Assembly: GCA_016785225.1 (NCBI GenBank)
Contig: JAFBJZ010000438.1
Span: forward strand, 558,001 to 622,000
Direction of reading: 5' to 3'
Source: Psettodes erumei
Taxonomy: Eukaryota > Chordata > Actinopteri > Pleuronectiformes > Psettodidae
Length of the DNA stretch: 64,000 nt
The position numbers and the translations under genes were made by a program. The notes under the pieces were generated by a model. That model saw nothing but the letters and a program-made list of their open reading frames with translations, ran no database searches and had not been told where the DNA came from. Shown in pieces: positions 50,641 to 62,784 of this stretch. Positions within the stretch are counted from its first letter, which is position 1. Every line of letters begins with the position of its first letter.

Positions 50641-52722
50641 CCAGTACATTTTGTATTTTATTTCATATTTTTTTCCACCTTCATTCTATTTCCATTTTTC
50701 CTTTTTCCCTGGACCATCGCAATTTCACAGCTTGTAGACAAGGGTAGTTTTTTTTAAAGTTGGGGTTTAAATACAAGTCATGCTTTATTATTTACGCAGT
50801 TCATTCAGGTACATGGTTAAAACATGTTATTTTGTATGCTTTGTGAGCTACTAAAATTGAGTTCACTGAATAAAACTATGAATGGAAACAGGAAACAATG
50901 TAATGCAAATGCAGGAGTAGAGATGAGCTAAAAGGTTAAGCCCACCTACCTGGGGTATAAATCCAATCTCAATAATTTTTGTGAAATAAACACACATGCA
51001 GACTATTGAACAGTTGGTTTAACATATGTAATGGCTCACAACTTCTGTGTGTCTCTGTCTACAACCCCCCTATGTTGTACTTTCTGTTGCTTTTCTTTAT
51101 CTGAGACTCAAGACTGCTGTCTTATTCTTCTTCACTTGTAAATCACTTTGGTTATTCATTCTTTGTAATGAACTTGTATTTCATTTTTAAGTTTTTCTAC
51201 GCTTTGCGCTATACTCTTAAATTTGAATTTGAATGCATTTTTTTAAAATGAATTTTGATGTCAGGTGTAAATATCACACACTTTCACAAACAGACACTGC
51301 AGAAGCTTTGATGCACATACAGTAGAAAAAACACATGGAAAGATGTTTAAATGTAAATATGTGCAAAGCCATGCACACAAAAACACAATGCCACAGTCAT
51401 AAAGATATTATTATATTGCATATTGGCACCCAACCAAAAGCAGCCATCCTTAAATGCCATTTAATGCCAGCACTGCCATCTGTTGCACTCCTAAGATAGC
51501 TCTTCTCACAAGATGCAGGCGAGACAACACTTTCCCAAGATCCATGGTGTATTTTCCACATATGGTGACAAACCATTCAACATAAGCGCTGTTTGGGTAA
51601 GTTACAACTTGGATGCAGTAACTACTGTCATGTCCTTCCTGTCACATCTCACAGTCACCTTAAATCAAATAAAAATCCAAAAAAGAGATGAATCCATCCA
51701 TGAATTCAAGTTTTCACAGAATGAACTGCTAACATTATATCTGAATTATATGGTAAGCCTACAATATTAGTTTAGAAAATTTAGAAAATTAAAAGTTAAT
51801 TATTTTTGAAACTTGATGTAGACATTGTACATTGTACTCCTTTAAATTAAGATATTGGGAAATTACTGTGGATAAATTACTGTGGATTAACAAAAACATA
51901 GACATGGTAAAAAAAATAAAATAAAATAAAATAACAAGACAGCACAAGTATGAGAAAAAAGCAAGACCTAGAGGGCATGTAGATGAAAGATCAAGAAGTC
52001 CAGTATAGAGTGTGTGTGTGTGTGTGTGTGGGGGGGGGTAGAGATAAGATAATTACAATGGGCTTGGGGGTGAGTAAGTAGTGAGGTGGGGAAGTGCATG
52101 TGTGACAGATGAAACATGGGCACGTTTGTGGCATTGGTGTGATACAGTTTCCGCTGCATGCATGCACGCACACACACATGAACTGAATTCTCCTCCTGCT
52201 CTCCTCCCCACTTCCTCACCCCTTCTTCCTCTGATCTCCACGCAGAGGGCCTTAGGGCGTTAATTAACAGGCTTAGATAATACCACACTAATGAAAACAA
52301 GACCACTGTTTCTGCACTCGCTTCCTGTTTGTCTCCTTCTCCTTTTCTCCCTCTTTTTATTCCTCCATGTATCGCTTTCCATTCCTTCTTTCAGGAGGCT
52401 TTGAGCATGGTAACCCACCCAGTGTCTCAAAACGTAATAAAGACAAAAAGGACAAATCACTTTCATAAAGCCAAGTAAATATGCAATTCTCAATGTACAA
52501 TGTCATTGATGTAACTGGAGGAAAAATAATCATAAATTTGGGAAGGTGAGAATATTGTGAGTTTGTAAAAGGTCTTCGGGAAAAAAAGGTCAAGAATTCC
52601 TTGAACCTTCTGCGTTATTGCCAGCTGTGTAAGGCAACTGTGATGAGATCAAAGAGTGTGAATATGACATGAACCTTATGGTTATGGTATGGTTAACACA
52701 TATTAACTAGGGTTAGGCAACA
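50641..52722. other. Intron between exons A and B, part 3
   Basis: Contains a 14-bp perfect tandem duplication (51860-51887, AAATTACTGTGGAT twice), an AAAAT run (51911-51933), a TG/G run (52010-52038), and otherwise plain intronic DNA. Confidence 0.5.
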
Positions 52723-53035
52723 AAACTGTGAAGACCTGTGTTGTGTTGTAGTTCATGTTTTGTATTTGTGTTTCCATTTTACGTTTTATTTCTCTTACAA
52801 AAACTACTTTTACTTCCAGTCTTTGTTTAGTTCACGCCAATTCCCTCACCACACCTGCATCCGATCAGCCTATCACTTACCTATTATAGAAACACCTGCC
52901 CACTCACTGCGTCTCTGTCAGGTTGTCTTTGTCCTCATACAAGCAGTCCAGCATTCTTCTCGTTCAGCCACTTAGTCACTGATTGGTGCCTGTGTTTCTG
53001 GTTTTTGCCTTGCCCCTTTAGATATGTTTACCTGC
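52723..53035 (+). mobile_element. LTR-like dispersed repeat, copy 2 (truncated)
   Basis: Same family and orientation as 46464-46870 (AACTGTGAAGACCTGTGTT against AACCTGTGAAGATCTGTGTT, and the shared blocks listed there). The copy includes an insert after ATCAGCCTATC and stops before the 3' part of copy 1. The two lie about 6.3 kb apart, but no retroelement body is visible between them. Confidence 0.5.
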
Positions 53036-55820
53036 AGAATCATCCAATATCAATATCATTTCTAGGAAAACTGGGTCAGAATTGGAGCTGGAGCAGGGGT
53101 TTGAACACCCCCTGGACACCTATACAGACTTCACAGGAGGAATGTTGATAATGAAACCAATGTAGACACGACCCTTGAACAGAGTTGGATGTTGCAATCT
53201 CCACACCAGTTTTTAGTGTGACCAAGTGACAGGCTCAGAGAGAAAAAACAAGATGAAAAGTATTGGCAGAAAAGTAGCAGAAAGTTAATCTGACAGAATA
53301 GTTGATAATGTGAAGCTGCTGGGCCACAGTCTGTGTTTAAGCTGCTTCGGTTACGGGCACAGAGCAGAGGACTGGGATTAATGATGGCAAGTTTGGCCCT
53401 TCACAGTAGCTGGACATAAGGATTGTTAAGTGTGTGTGTGTGTGTGAAAGAGAGAGGGAGAGACTCTTTAATTTGTAATCCAAAACAAAGTATAGCTCGT
53501 GTGTCACTAAGTTGCTCTGCAGAAGTCAATTTCAATCTCAGCACTAACTCAAGTTTATATCCAAACTTTTTTCAAGCCATGCAATTCAAATCCCAGCCTC
53601 ACTCTTTTTATCTAAATATCTCTCGAGAGATAAAACCAAGCTTGATTTGTATTTATACAGTCCATGGAGACAAGCTTTACGTAAATTGGGGATGGAGGTG
53701 GCGAACCTACAAACAAACAAACAAATAAAAAAGTTGAATTGTTTGGGGAGCACAACTCACTCTCCCAAAGTGTAAAATGGGATGAGATATTCTGCCTCTT
53801 GGACTTAACGTAATGTAAGAGAGTGTGAAATTAAACTGCACAAGAATAAAAGGGGACCCTTCATTGTGTACTGCCGACTAGCTTATCTGGAAATTCAGAC
53901 AACTGGAACATCCAAAGCCTGCAAACTTGTACCAATCTCCTTTGTCTGGCTCGGCAGCAAACAATGTAATATCAGAGAGCCAGAGAGGCTCCAAAGCCTG
54001 TGTCAGATTGCCAAACACAAAGTAGCTGCTTCCATGCGTCCTGCATTGCTTCGCTGCATCCATGCCTGTGTGTGTGTGTGTGTATCCGTCTTTATACAGT
54101 ATAAGTAGACTCTGCACTCACTCCCACTAACCCCCTGTGTATGCCAGTGAGTGCTTCAAATAGAATGTTTCCTTTTTAATTCTTGGCCTTTTACCTATTT
54201 ATATTCCCTCCACCTATCCCCATGCCTCTTTTAAACCCCCTATTTTAATTTGATTTAGAGCATCTCAAATTGAATAAGAGATAAAGAAAAAGAAAAAAGA
54301 AAAAAGACGGTAACTGCAAATGCACTGTTATTAATAACCTAAAGGACTAGACGGGGCTCAAACACTCTCCCTTCATTCTGCCCTCCCACTTCCTTCCTCC
54401 CTTCCTCTCCATTTTGCCTTCTCTGTCTGTCTGTGAGTGAGTGAACTAAGTGAAGTGGGTTATGATGGCGGTGTAATCGGCATCCCTCAAACAAACGGCT
54501 GGTGCTATTAAGGGCCATTGTGTTTGCTGCAGTGATGATCAGATTCACTCTAGGGAGAACATTTTGTGCTGGAGCAGTGGCAAGGTGGGGAGATAGAGAA
54601 AAAATACCACGGCTGGCTCTGCTCCCTGCTATTGTGTTCAGGGGATAAGATGTATGCACACTCTTCATAAGATGCATATCGACTCAGGGAGCTGTAAAAG
54701 TTGAGTTCAGATGAATTTGCCCGAGCTGTCTGGCTGCACAAAGTGAGGCGAGTTATTAAACGGGTAATGTTTTGAGGATGTATTTGTATCAATAAGGAGC
54801 TCGGGTTGTGCTGCGGGGGTGGTGCAGATGAGAAAATCACTTCTCCTCTTCTTTGTCCTCAAATTTACCCTCTCCTCCCTGTCTATGTCTCTGAGTATAA
54901 TCCATCATGTTGTTAACACATTTTTAAATGGGCCAGTGGAAGCCTGAAGGCCTGAGAAGTTGACTTATGTCAGAAAAGTTGGAGGTTCATCATGTGGAAT
55001 TTGCACGTTCTCACACTGTTTCCACAGCAGGGATTGAGAATCATGCAGTAATTTCTCTTTATCAGAGCATAGACTCAAATCCTACAGGTGGATTCTTGGA
55101 TCGATGTTGGGTTTTTGAAAATACTTGATGAGCAGCAGCAGCGTGGATGGCAGTAAAATGGCCAGTGACAATAGCTTTCAGGTGAGCAGTGTTTCAGCAG
55201 GCATGTTGGTATGCCAACACACAGCACATGATTAATCATACTATGAGGGAAGATTTTATCAGTCTGGAAAGTCATGCTGGCAACACTCATTTTATCCTTT
55301 ACATTACAAAGTATTTCACCAGAAATGTGCCGTCGCATGTACTGTATTAGATTTGGTTTTGGATGGATGACGCTACTTCTGTTTGCTTGGGGTGGGTTTT
55401 TTTTTTGGCATTTCCCCCCCTATTGCAAATAAAAAAGATAAATGACGCTCCTCAAAGACCATGGCTCCGTAAAAATCTCTGGAAATCTTGCAATGAAATC
55501 TCGTTTTTTTTTCCTCATCAGTGACGTGCTTGAAACAGCTACCCTTCTTCGGAAAATTTAATTGCATTGGGTGTTTTACTGTCATATGATGCTCTATTGC
55601 TGTTATTGCTAAGAAACACAGTGTAGTTCTCTGGAAACATGGTTAGTAGCCTTCTGAAACGAAGAGGTCCTCTGCTGAGGTGCAATGTTTTGATGAGCAA
55701 ATCCTGTTGCAAAGGAATGCAAACCCTACTGTTTTAACTCAATTTTATCATATCATATTAACTATTTTATCAATTATTATATTACTTTTCCCAAAGCTAA
55801 AATCTTTACTGCAGCCTATA
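53036..55820. other. Intron between exons A and B, part 4
   Basis: Two blocks, at about 54440-54580 (GTTATGATGGCGGTGTAATC, CAAACGGCTGGTGCTATTA) and 55400-55560, are repeat-poor and could be conserved noncoding DNA. No exon is recognised. Confidence 0.3.
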
Positions 55821-56570
55821 CCATAAGAGTAATGCAAGAGATATCAGCAGGTTTGGTACAGACCAATAGCTTCACTTCGGCCATCAAAATGCACACATCA
55901 GCCAACAAGTGGTGCTATTGCAAAGGTCAATGTGTTTTGGCCTTTAGCTTCCAAATCACACATTGTATCTTCACAAAACTTACATCCTTGTGTTTGTGCC
56001 ATTCTTTTCAATCTGTTAATGTAGGCCACTCCATGTGGAGGTTGGAAAGTTTTTCACAAAACTGCAATACGTGCAAAAACTTTTCTTTTGAACTCGTCCA
56101 AGGATTTTGGATCATAGAAGGCAAAGAGTTACCAAAGGAATTTTGATATGTCAATCTGTTTCAAAGATATGCAAATATGAACACGACATGTTAGCAAAGC
56201 ATTTTACGTAAATTACTGTAAATCAAAACTGGCATAACTTAAGGCAACCAAATTTGAGAATTTAGTTGGAAACTTAATTCTGAGGATACTGCCAAGTTTT
56301 TGAATAAATGTTGGGGTTGCTACAAATGTGAGAAAAATGTATCTCCTAATTAACTTAATGTAATTGCATGGGATTTGGTACCCACCCTCAGGGTACAACC
56401 CCAAGTGCATCTAAGAAGTTCATGAATGACTTGTAAAAGTGGGCATGGTTTATGACCAAAAATGTGAAATAGGCCTCAGTGCCTTAAAGAAATCATTAAA
56501 TGACCATATCCACTAAATGGAGCCAAAACTTTATGTTTCAACCTATGCTCATCTGAAGTGCGTCACCCTA
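55821..56570. repeat. Probable dispersed repeat of unknown class
   Basis: The wording (CCATCAAAATGCACACATC, CAACAAGTGGTGCTATTGC, AAAGTTTTTCACAAAACTGC, CCAAGGATTTTGGATCATAG, AAAGAGTTACCAAAGG) resembles long interspersed fish repeats containing 'caccacctggtggcgctat'-like text. No open reading frame, terminal repeat or target duplication is visible. Confidence 0.3.
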
Positions 56571-56919
56571 CATTTTTTGTTCACAAAATTGCACATACAG
56601 TTTGTTTAATTGTTAACAAAATTGTTAACACCTTGCCCACTGTCTATTTAATTACATTTAATATTTTCATGCCGTGTGTACTGCGCACATATTTATTTAA
56701 ATGAATTTCTTCCACTGAAAAAAATCTGGGTAAACCCAAGATCAGCAGAATGAAAATCCAAAAACAAAAGAACAATGTTTTCCCTTTAAATTACACACTA
56801 ATTGCACTAACAAAACTGTACCATTATGACGATTAGTTGATTAGTTTAAGTTTAGTTTAAGCTGCAGTTACCAAATGTTTGTTCCATGTGGAAGGGTGGA
56901 CAAGCCCTCCCTTTACTGC
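56571..56919. other. AT-rich intronic spacer
   Basis: AT-rich DNA with a short direct duplication (AGTTTAAGTTTAGTTTAAG near 56843). No element is recognised. Confidence 0.5.
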
Positions 56920-56989
56920 ACATCCTCCTTTTTGATCCAGGTGCCATCAACAAGGCTGAGTGGGTGCAGGTTTATCTACCAGACCACTG

Positions 56990-57430
56990 AGACCTTTCAC
57001 ATTAACAACTGTTCTGCATGTACATTTGACATCTTTACTTTGGGTGTTGAAAGTCATACTTTTGTGTGTCTCATAAGGATTAAACCCGTGTTTACAGAAG
57101 ATCCAAGCAGTCATCTAACTGCCTAGGCTATTTAAGATGATACTCTTAACTACCATTTCTTCAAACTTTTGAGTGTTTGCATTGGGTGTTTTACTTCAAA
57201 ATGTTTGGTCCTTGTAAGAATTAAACCCACATCAGAACTTAGAAGCACAACTATAATCAGCTTAGCCAGACAAGGTGAGGTCTGAGGTCAGATAATAGTC
57301 TGGCCTGTCTTTAAACCTTTGAGTATATGCATTGCACGTTGAACTTCAAAATAAATTGATCCCTGAAAGAACTGAACCCCTTTTCAGTTGTTCCTATTGC
57401 ACAGCAACCTTCAAAATTTCACTGAGAACC
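56990..57430. repeat. Three degenerate tandem units of about 140-150 bp
   Basis: Similar motif series recur: AAGGATTAAACCCG near 57077, AAGAATTAAACCCA near 57216, AAGAACTGAACCCC near 57367. Each is preceded by TTGGGTGTT or TGCA(C/T)GTTGAACTTC-like text and a TTTGAGT(G/A)T start. Divergence is high. The AATTAAACCC core recalls a reversed tRNA-type box B, but no full tRNA head is present. Confidence 0.4.
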
Positions 57431-58107
57431 AAAAGGATAGAACTCAAGCAAACCCAACTCACTTTCTAACATTGCCTGCTGGAAAGAATCTTGGCTATTA
57501 AAAAAACCAACAAATTATTTAACATCGCTTCAACCATGGCACACAGACTGAGTAAACTACCCACCTGGATTGCACATTTGACACACTACAACTTTTTTCC
57601 CTGCCTCTGCAATGTTTTTGACCCATCCTGTGGGTGTGTGGGCCTGCAAGGCTGCAGGGTTGACTTGCCTGGCCATGGCAATGCATACGCTACAATTTGG
57701 GAAGGCATTCATGATATAATGATACAAAGAAAACAATAAGTGTGAAATCCACAGTGTTTATTTAACAGTCAAACTAGGAACTAATATGCCCTTTTACAGG
57801 CTATGTAACATCTAAATCACTCTGTAACTGATCCTAACATTAGTTAGGATTAGTTAACACATTAATTGTCAGCTATGGACTCTGGTAGTTGCTCTAAGTA
57901 CCATTGTATGATGGCATTGTATGTCTTTCAGATTTTGCAGGTGTGAACCTGTAACCCACAAATACATTATAATCCACCCAGACTATTTACTCAATGACCT
58001 CAGTGTGGGTAATTGTACTGGATCAAAGTGACACTGCCATGAGATCTATTTGTTTCACTTGGTTTTCACCTGGTTACAGTATTTTCTTTCTCTGTTTCTG
58101 CCTCCAG
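57431..58107. other. Intron immediately upstream of exon B
   Basis: Unremarkable sequence ending in a strong 3' splice site (TTTTCTTTCTCTGTTTCTGC then CTCCAG, AG at 58106-58107). A short inverted repeat ATCCTAAC/GTTAGGAT lies at 57831-57850. Confidence 0.6.
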
Positions 58108-58388
58108 GCCAGAGACCATTCAAGTGCAGTTACTGCCCCTACAGTGCCTCCCAGAAGGGCAACCTGAAGACTCACGTGCTGTGCGTGCACCGAATGCCCT
58201 TTGACAACACCCAGTACCCTGATCGACGCTTCAAACGCTCCCGTCCTGAGTCTGATGACCCAGAGAAGAGCCCAAGTAACACCATCCTTGGTGTTGCATC
58301 TAATCAACCATTGACAGAAGCAGATGGGAGCCATGGGAGTAACTTTGTGCTATTTGCCGGAGAAACCCCATCTTGTCACCAGGAGTGA
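58108..58388 (+). CDS. znf536: znf536 terminal exon B: last C2H2 finger and C-terminus
   Basis: Preceded by a long pyrimidine tract and CAG. The donor base G1282 plus GC gives Gly, then QRPFKCSYCPYSASQKGNLK in frame. Counting from that Gly there is a complete C2H2 finger, C7-x2-C10-x12-H23-x4-H28, with the CPYSASQKGNLKTH helix region typical of the ZNF536/ZNF219 group, followed by MPFDNTQYPDRRFKRSR, a basic segment that could act in nuclear import. About 45 further residues (DDPEKSPSNTILGV ... ETPSCHQE) show no recognised domain and end at TGA 58386-58388. The finger block is, to my memory, near-identical to vertebrate ZNF536. The intron from the large exon is 56.8 kb. The first residues of the longer open frame (MFHLVF...) are intronic. 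Confidence 0.9.
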
Positions 58389-61300
58389 AAACCATCAAGG
58401 GCTGGGTTAGGTAATGACATCCAGAAAGGAGGTTTGAGTGTGTGTTGGACTATGCATTACCTGAAATGCCATAGGTTAGTGTCAAACACTCCCTGATGCA
58501 CATGAATGTTGGTCACTAGAAAAGTAACAAACAGAACTGTGCTTAAAATCAACAAAAAAGTACTGGTGGACAACACTGAGACATGAACCACATTTCCTAT
58601 AGCATAAACACAAAGTAAATAGACTTTATATGGGTTATATCCTATGTATTCATGATAAGGTGATTCAGCCTTTTTTTGTTTTTCTAACAGAGCACAGTGG
58701 ATCATGTGCAGGAGTGGAAAGAAGTTAGAGTCATAAACTGTTTTGAAATGAAATCACATTTTTCAGACAAATCATGGAGGAAGGAGGCTATGAAGCGAGA
58801 GGGAAGCCAGATGAAGTAATCGAAAATCATTTGGGGGATTTTTTTTCCCCGAGAATAATGCTTTTATTAGAAAGATGATCTATGTAAATGATTTAGCAGA
58901 ACACTTACTGTATGGAAGATGGAGGAGACGGAGGTGGAGGGGGAAGGGAAAGTACGCACACCACTACGACTGCCACCCCGGAACATAACACCAGTGGCGG
59001 CCATTTTCGAAGTGCAAATGATAAGCACTGTACATGTGTGTATGTGTTGCGGGGTCAGTGGTGGCAATGGTAGTGTATGTGGCTGCATGTGTGTGTTTGG
59101 AATAGGGGGGCATTGGTGCCAGCCTGACTGGGGCTGTCATCGCAGAGGATATCAATTCAACAACACACACACTTAAGACTCCTACAGTGGTAACCCAACT
59201 CTGGACGGTACGCCAGGGGGTCAAGTTGAGTCCCACCAGCTGGCCGGAGCCCCTCCACTGACCTCGAGAATGACCTGGAAGATACAACACAAATCAGTCA
59301 GCGGGGTATTTCATGTATCTATTAGCGAGTGTTAAGGCCTGCACTACCCTGGATTTAACAACTCATTGTCTGGATGTCACTTTACAGGCTCCATATGACA
59401 GGATGATAGGTTTTCACCGATTGTGTTTTATCTCGGGACACTTTATGATGACAGAGGAAAGTTTTGTACTTTGGCAAGGATCTGGACCTGATATTGTAGG
59501 GGATTTCCTCCATATGCTTTAGAAGATGTATAAGTATCTGTGTTCTGTACATATACGTAGGTGTGTGTGGCATCCGCCTCAAAGTTCTCCTCACATTAAG
59601 GGTTTAACAGAGACATTCTGTCATCAAGTCAGTAAAAAAAAAAGATGGATTAATCTCCTGCTCTGATAAGCTATTGTAAAGTTGCCGCACAGGGTTGGAC
59701 ATGATAAAAATGAGATAATCATTCACTTTAGCCTGCTATGTGTCTGTCTTTACACTACCTATCATAGATTTAAAAAGCTGTTTGTTTATTTTTAAATAAG
59801 GCATTTTCTGTGTATAGTAGTGTTTTTTTTAAATCATATGGACTTTATTCCTAAGGGGAAAAAGTGACAAAAACTTTGAAAAAAGACTGTGTTGATCTTC
59901 ATGCTAGACTGTTGGAAGGCCAGAAAATGATCAACACTGTACTTTGTTGTGCCGGCAGCTGTTGATTACCACTGGGAAAGGAGAGTAAGAAAATATAGGG
60001 CTTTGTGTTGGCGGTAGGGGGTTGGGGATTGTTAATGTTTTTCCTGATAAAGAGAAATGATCCTGACTTTAAGAAAGTCAATATCTTCCCGCACAAACAC
60101 ACATGTAGTGGAGGGGAGGGCTAAACTCTTAAAAACCCCATGGCCTTAGTGCCACAGCTCTAGCTCAAGGGGTTTACAGTCCAACACAATGTAACACTCT
60201 CTTTCATGCACACACACACTCACCACCATCAACAACAGTAACAATAACAACAGTGTAAGAAATTAAAGCCTCCTGCATGCATGGAGGAAAAAGCAGAGAG
60301 AAAGAAGGAACGGGGAAGTGCCGAGGCAAAGAAGGAGAAAGAAAGAAGAGGTGTAAGTATGTGCACAAGGCCGATAGAGTAAGGTGTAGTATGCTGCTGG
60401 ACTGCTGTAATATGGTTTTAACTGTGTAACAACAACTTGAAGGTTTTGGCCTGACAGAAAAGTACAGTATACTAATTTTCTTCACTACTCTTTTTTATTT
60501 TATTGGTAGCCCACAGGAAAGTAGTCACTGCCTTATATAGTAACTGAGTGTGTAGGGTCATTTCCCACTGAACTTCACCATATGAGATCCAGATAATTTA
60601 GTAGTATAAACTATAGATTTCAGTCACTACTGTATGTTTGGTGGCTGTACCTTGCTTCTCTGGATGTGTGTATATGCGTGTGTGCGCTCAACATTTACGT
60701 ATATTAGCAAAACTCAATAGGGGTGGAAATTTTTTTTTTCAAAAAGTACACATTCCATTTTGTTTGGCACCAGGAACCTCACTTTTCCATCTTACTACAG
60801 CATGTGAATCAGTATGCTTTCATCATCCTCTTCAGATGAGGCAATGATTTTTTTGTTTCAACACTGGAGACAGCCAATTCTTGTCATTCTTCAGTGACTC
60901 ATACTCTTTGTCCATCCCTGAGAATGATATGCCAGCACCCCTCCCCCTCCCCCCTCTCCACTGTAATCCCAAAATAATCCATTCCATTGTCCCCCACCAA
61001 GATTCCTATTGAAGTAGCACATTCAGTTTGCTCAATTATAATCACTGGTGCTAAAAAAGTCAGTATAATAAATAACCATGCCCATTTATTTCAGCCTGTG
61101 ATGGATTCTGCAGTATTCAATCCCTGTTCAAATACTGTCTACATTCCTAAATGAAGAAGATTTATATAGCCTATGAAAGGAAAAGTGAGGAGAGGGGTTT
61201 TGTTGCAAACTACAAGCTAATATTAACAGTAAATATATTTGTATCTAAAAGAAAAATATCCTTGGTCATTATTTATTACTCCATATCTGTTTAACAGAAC

Positions 61301-61435
61301 AAAATCATTCACTGAAGAGGTGTGTCAAACATCTGACTGTTTACTCTTTCTGCATTCTAGATGTTCCAATGTACTTTAAAGTCGTAAGATTTATCCAGTG
61401 TTTTTTCTGCAATAAAGCCTCTACCTCTCAAAAAC
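58389..61435 (+). other. znf536: 3' UTR of znf536 exon B
   Basis: About 3 kb without coding potential, leading to an AATAAA. Repeats are few. A GC-richer stretch lies at 58920-59010 (GGAGACGGAGGTGGAGGGG, CCAGTGGCGGCCATTTTCG). Another candidate signal, AATAAA at 61067-61072, could give a shorter form. Confidence 0.5.
61411..61416 (+). terminator. znf536: Likely poly(A) signal of exon B
   Basis: AATAAA is followed about 15-20 bases later by a CTCAAAAACACTG cleavage-like region and CTGTCTCTGATCTTGG downstream. An alternative signal at 61067-61072 is also plausible. Confidence 0.5.
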
Positions 61436-62784
61436 ACTGTCTCTGATCTTGGATCCCTTCACACCCTTCAGGTCCACCACTTGAATGAGGAAGATGAACC
61501 ATTCTGACTGACTCACTCACTTCTATGTTTCATCCTCTCTCTTTCTCTCTCACTACTTATATATACAGTACTATGCATACACAAACACATAATTTTTGAT
61601 CAACATTTTTTTAACCACACCTGCAGTTTAACAGCTGACCTGTGCTAATCTTTTAAAAGATAAAAGAGGCAAAGATTCTTTGATTAATTTCCAACTACTA
61701 TTATTATTAAGTATATCAGTATTATTAGAAATCTTAAGATGAAAGAGAGACCTACTGTGCATTTGTTTTCCCTGTACTCAAATGACATTCAGCATCTAAA
61801 CTTTAAAAAATTTTGCCTTTGGCCAGGGATTTAAAACAAGGATGGAACCATTAAAGATTAAAAATTCAGATTTGCTCTGCAGTGCTGTTGTATCTATGAT
61901 AGATAGCTTAGATACACTTAGAAGTGAAGGCGAATATCAAAGGTCTAGCCAGTGTCAGCTGCAGGACGTAATGTAAATGCGAAGCAAGAAAAGTGGGACA
62001 AAAATGTAATTAAAGGACAAAAACAGGGGAAAAAGCCATTCAGCAGCTGGATTTGAAATGTTGTCCCCAGGATGAGCACTTTTTACTGTTAATAGAGAAA
62101 TAGAGTGTGTGGCATATTTAATGGGCATTGTTTTTATTGTACAGCACTGAATAATTAACAGGAAAGCAGCATGTCATATAGATTTATCTTTTAATTAAAA
62201 TATCGTGGTTCACGCATATTTGAGTGGTAGTCCAAATAAATGCAATATCCAAATTTATGTTTTGTTTATCTTCCTGTTAATTATCCAGAGATTGTTTGCT
62301 TTACATCCCGACATATTCATTCTCCCTGCATCTGTCTCTCCCTCCCTCTCTCTCCCTCTTCCTCCTTGTAATAACCAGTCAGCTTTTATTAATTTATGGA
62401 TAATTGTGGCTACATGAATAAGGTAAATGGCATGAAGCCAACTCATTCTTATAAAGTGAAATGAATGTGTTGGGGTTGCTGATGCTTCCACTTGACAGCT
62501 GTAAAGAGAGGAACATATTTTGTCCTTGTCTCTTCCTTGGAATCAGACTAATAGAGTTTAGAGATAAACAGAAACAACCAGTGACTCAACAAGTATATGA
62601 AAAAACAAAGTGCAATAGAACCCTGATAGGTTCCAATTCTGTTTTTGGCCTTTACAAAAAGGAAATATTAACAGAACCCTTTTGAAATGGCCAGGTTGTA
62701 TAACTATTTCTTTTTTTGTAAGGGCTGAAAAATTACACAGTGTACAAACGTAGCATGTTTTTCCACCTTTTTATAACATGTACG
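61436..62784. other. Downstream flank of znf536
   Basis: AT-rich sequence with a CT tract at 61538-61551 and a TC/CCTC tract at 62332-62365. No gene recognised. Confidence 0.5.

Noticed and set aside
46464..53035. Complete Ty3/Gypsy element between the two LTR-like copies
   Set aside because: No gag, protease, reverse-transcriptase or integrase remnants between them, and the interior is ordinary intron with unrelated elements.
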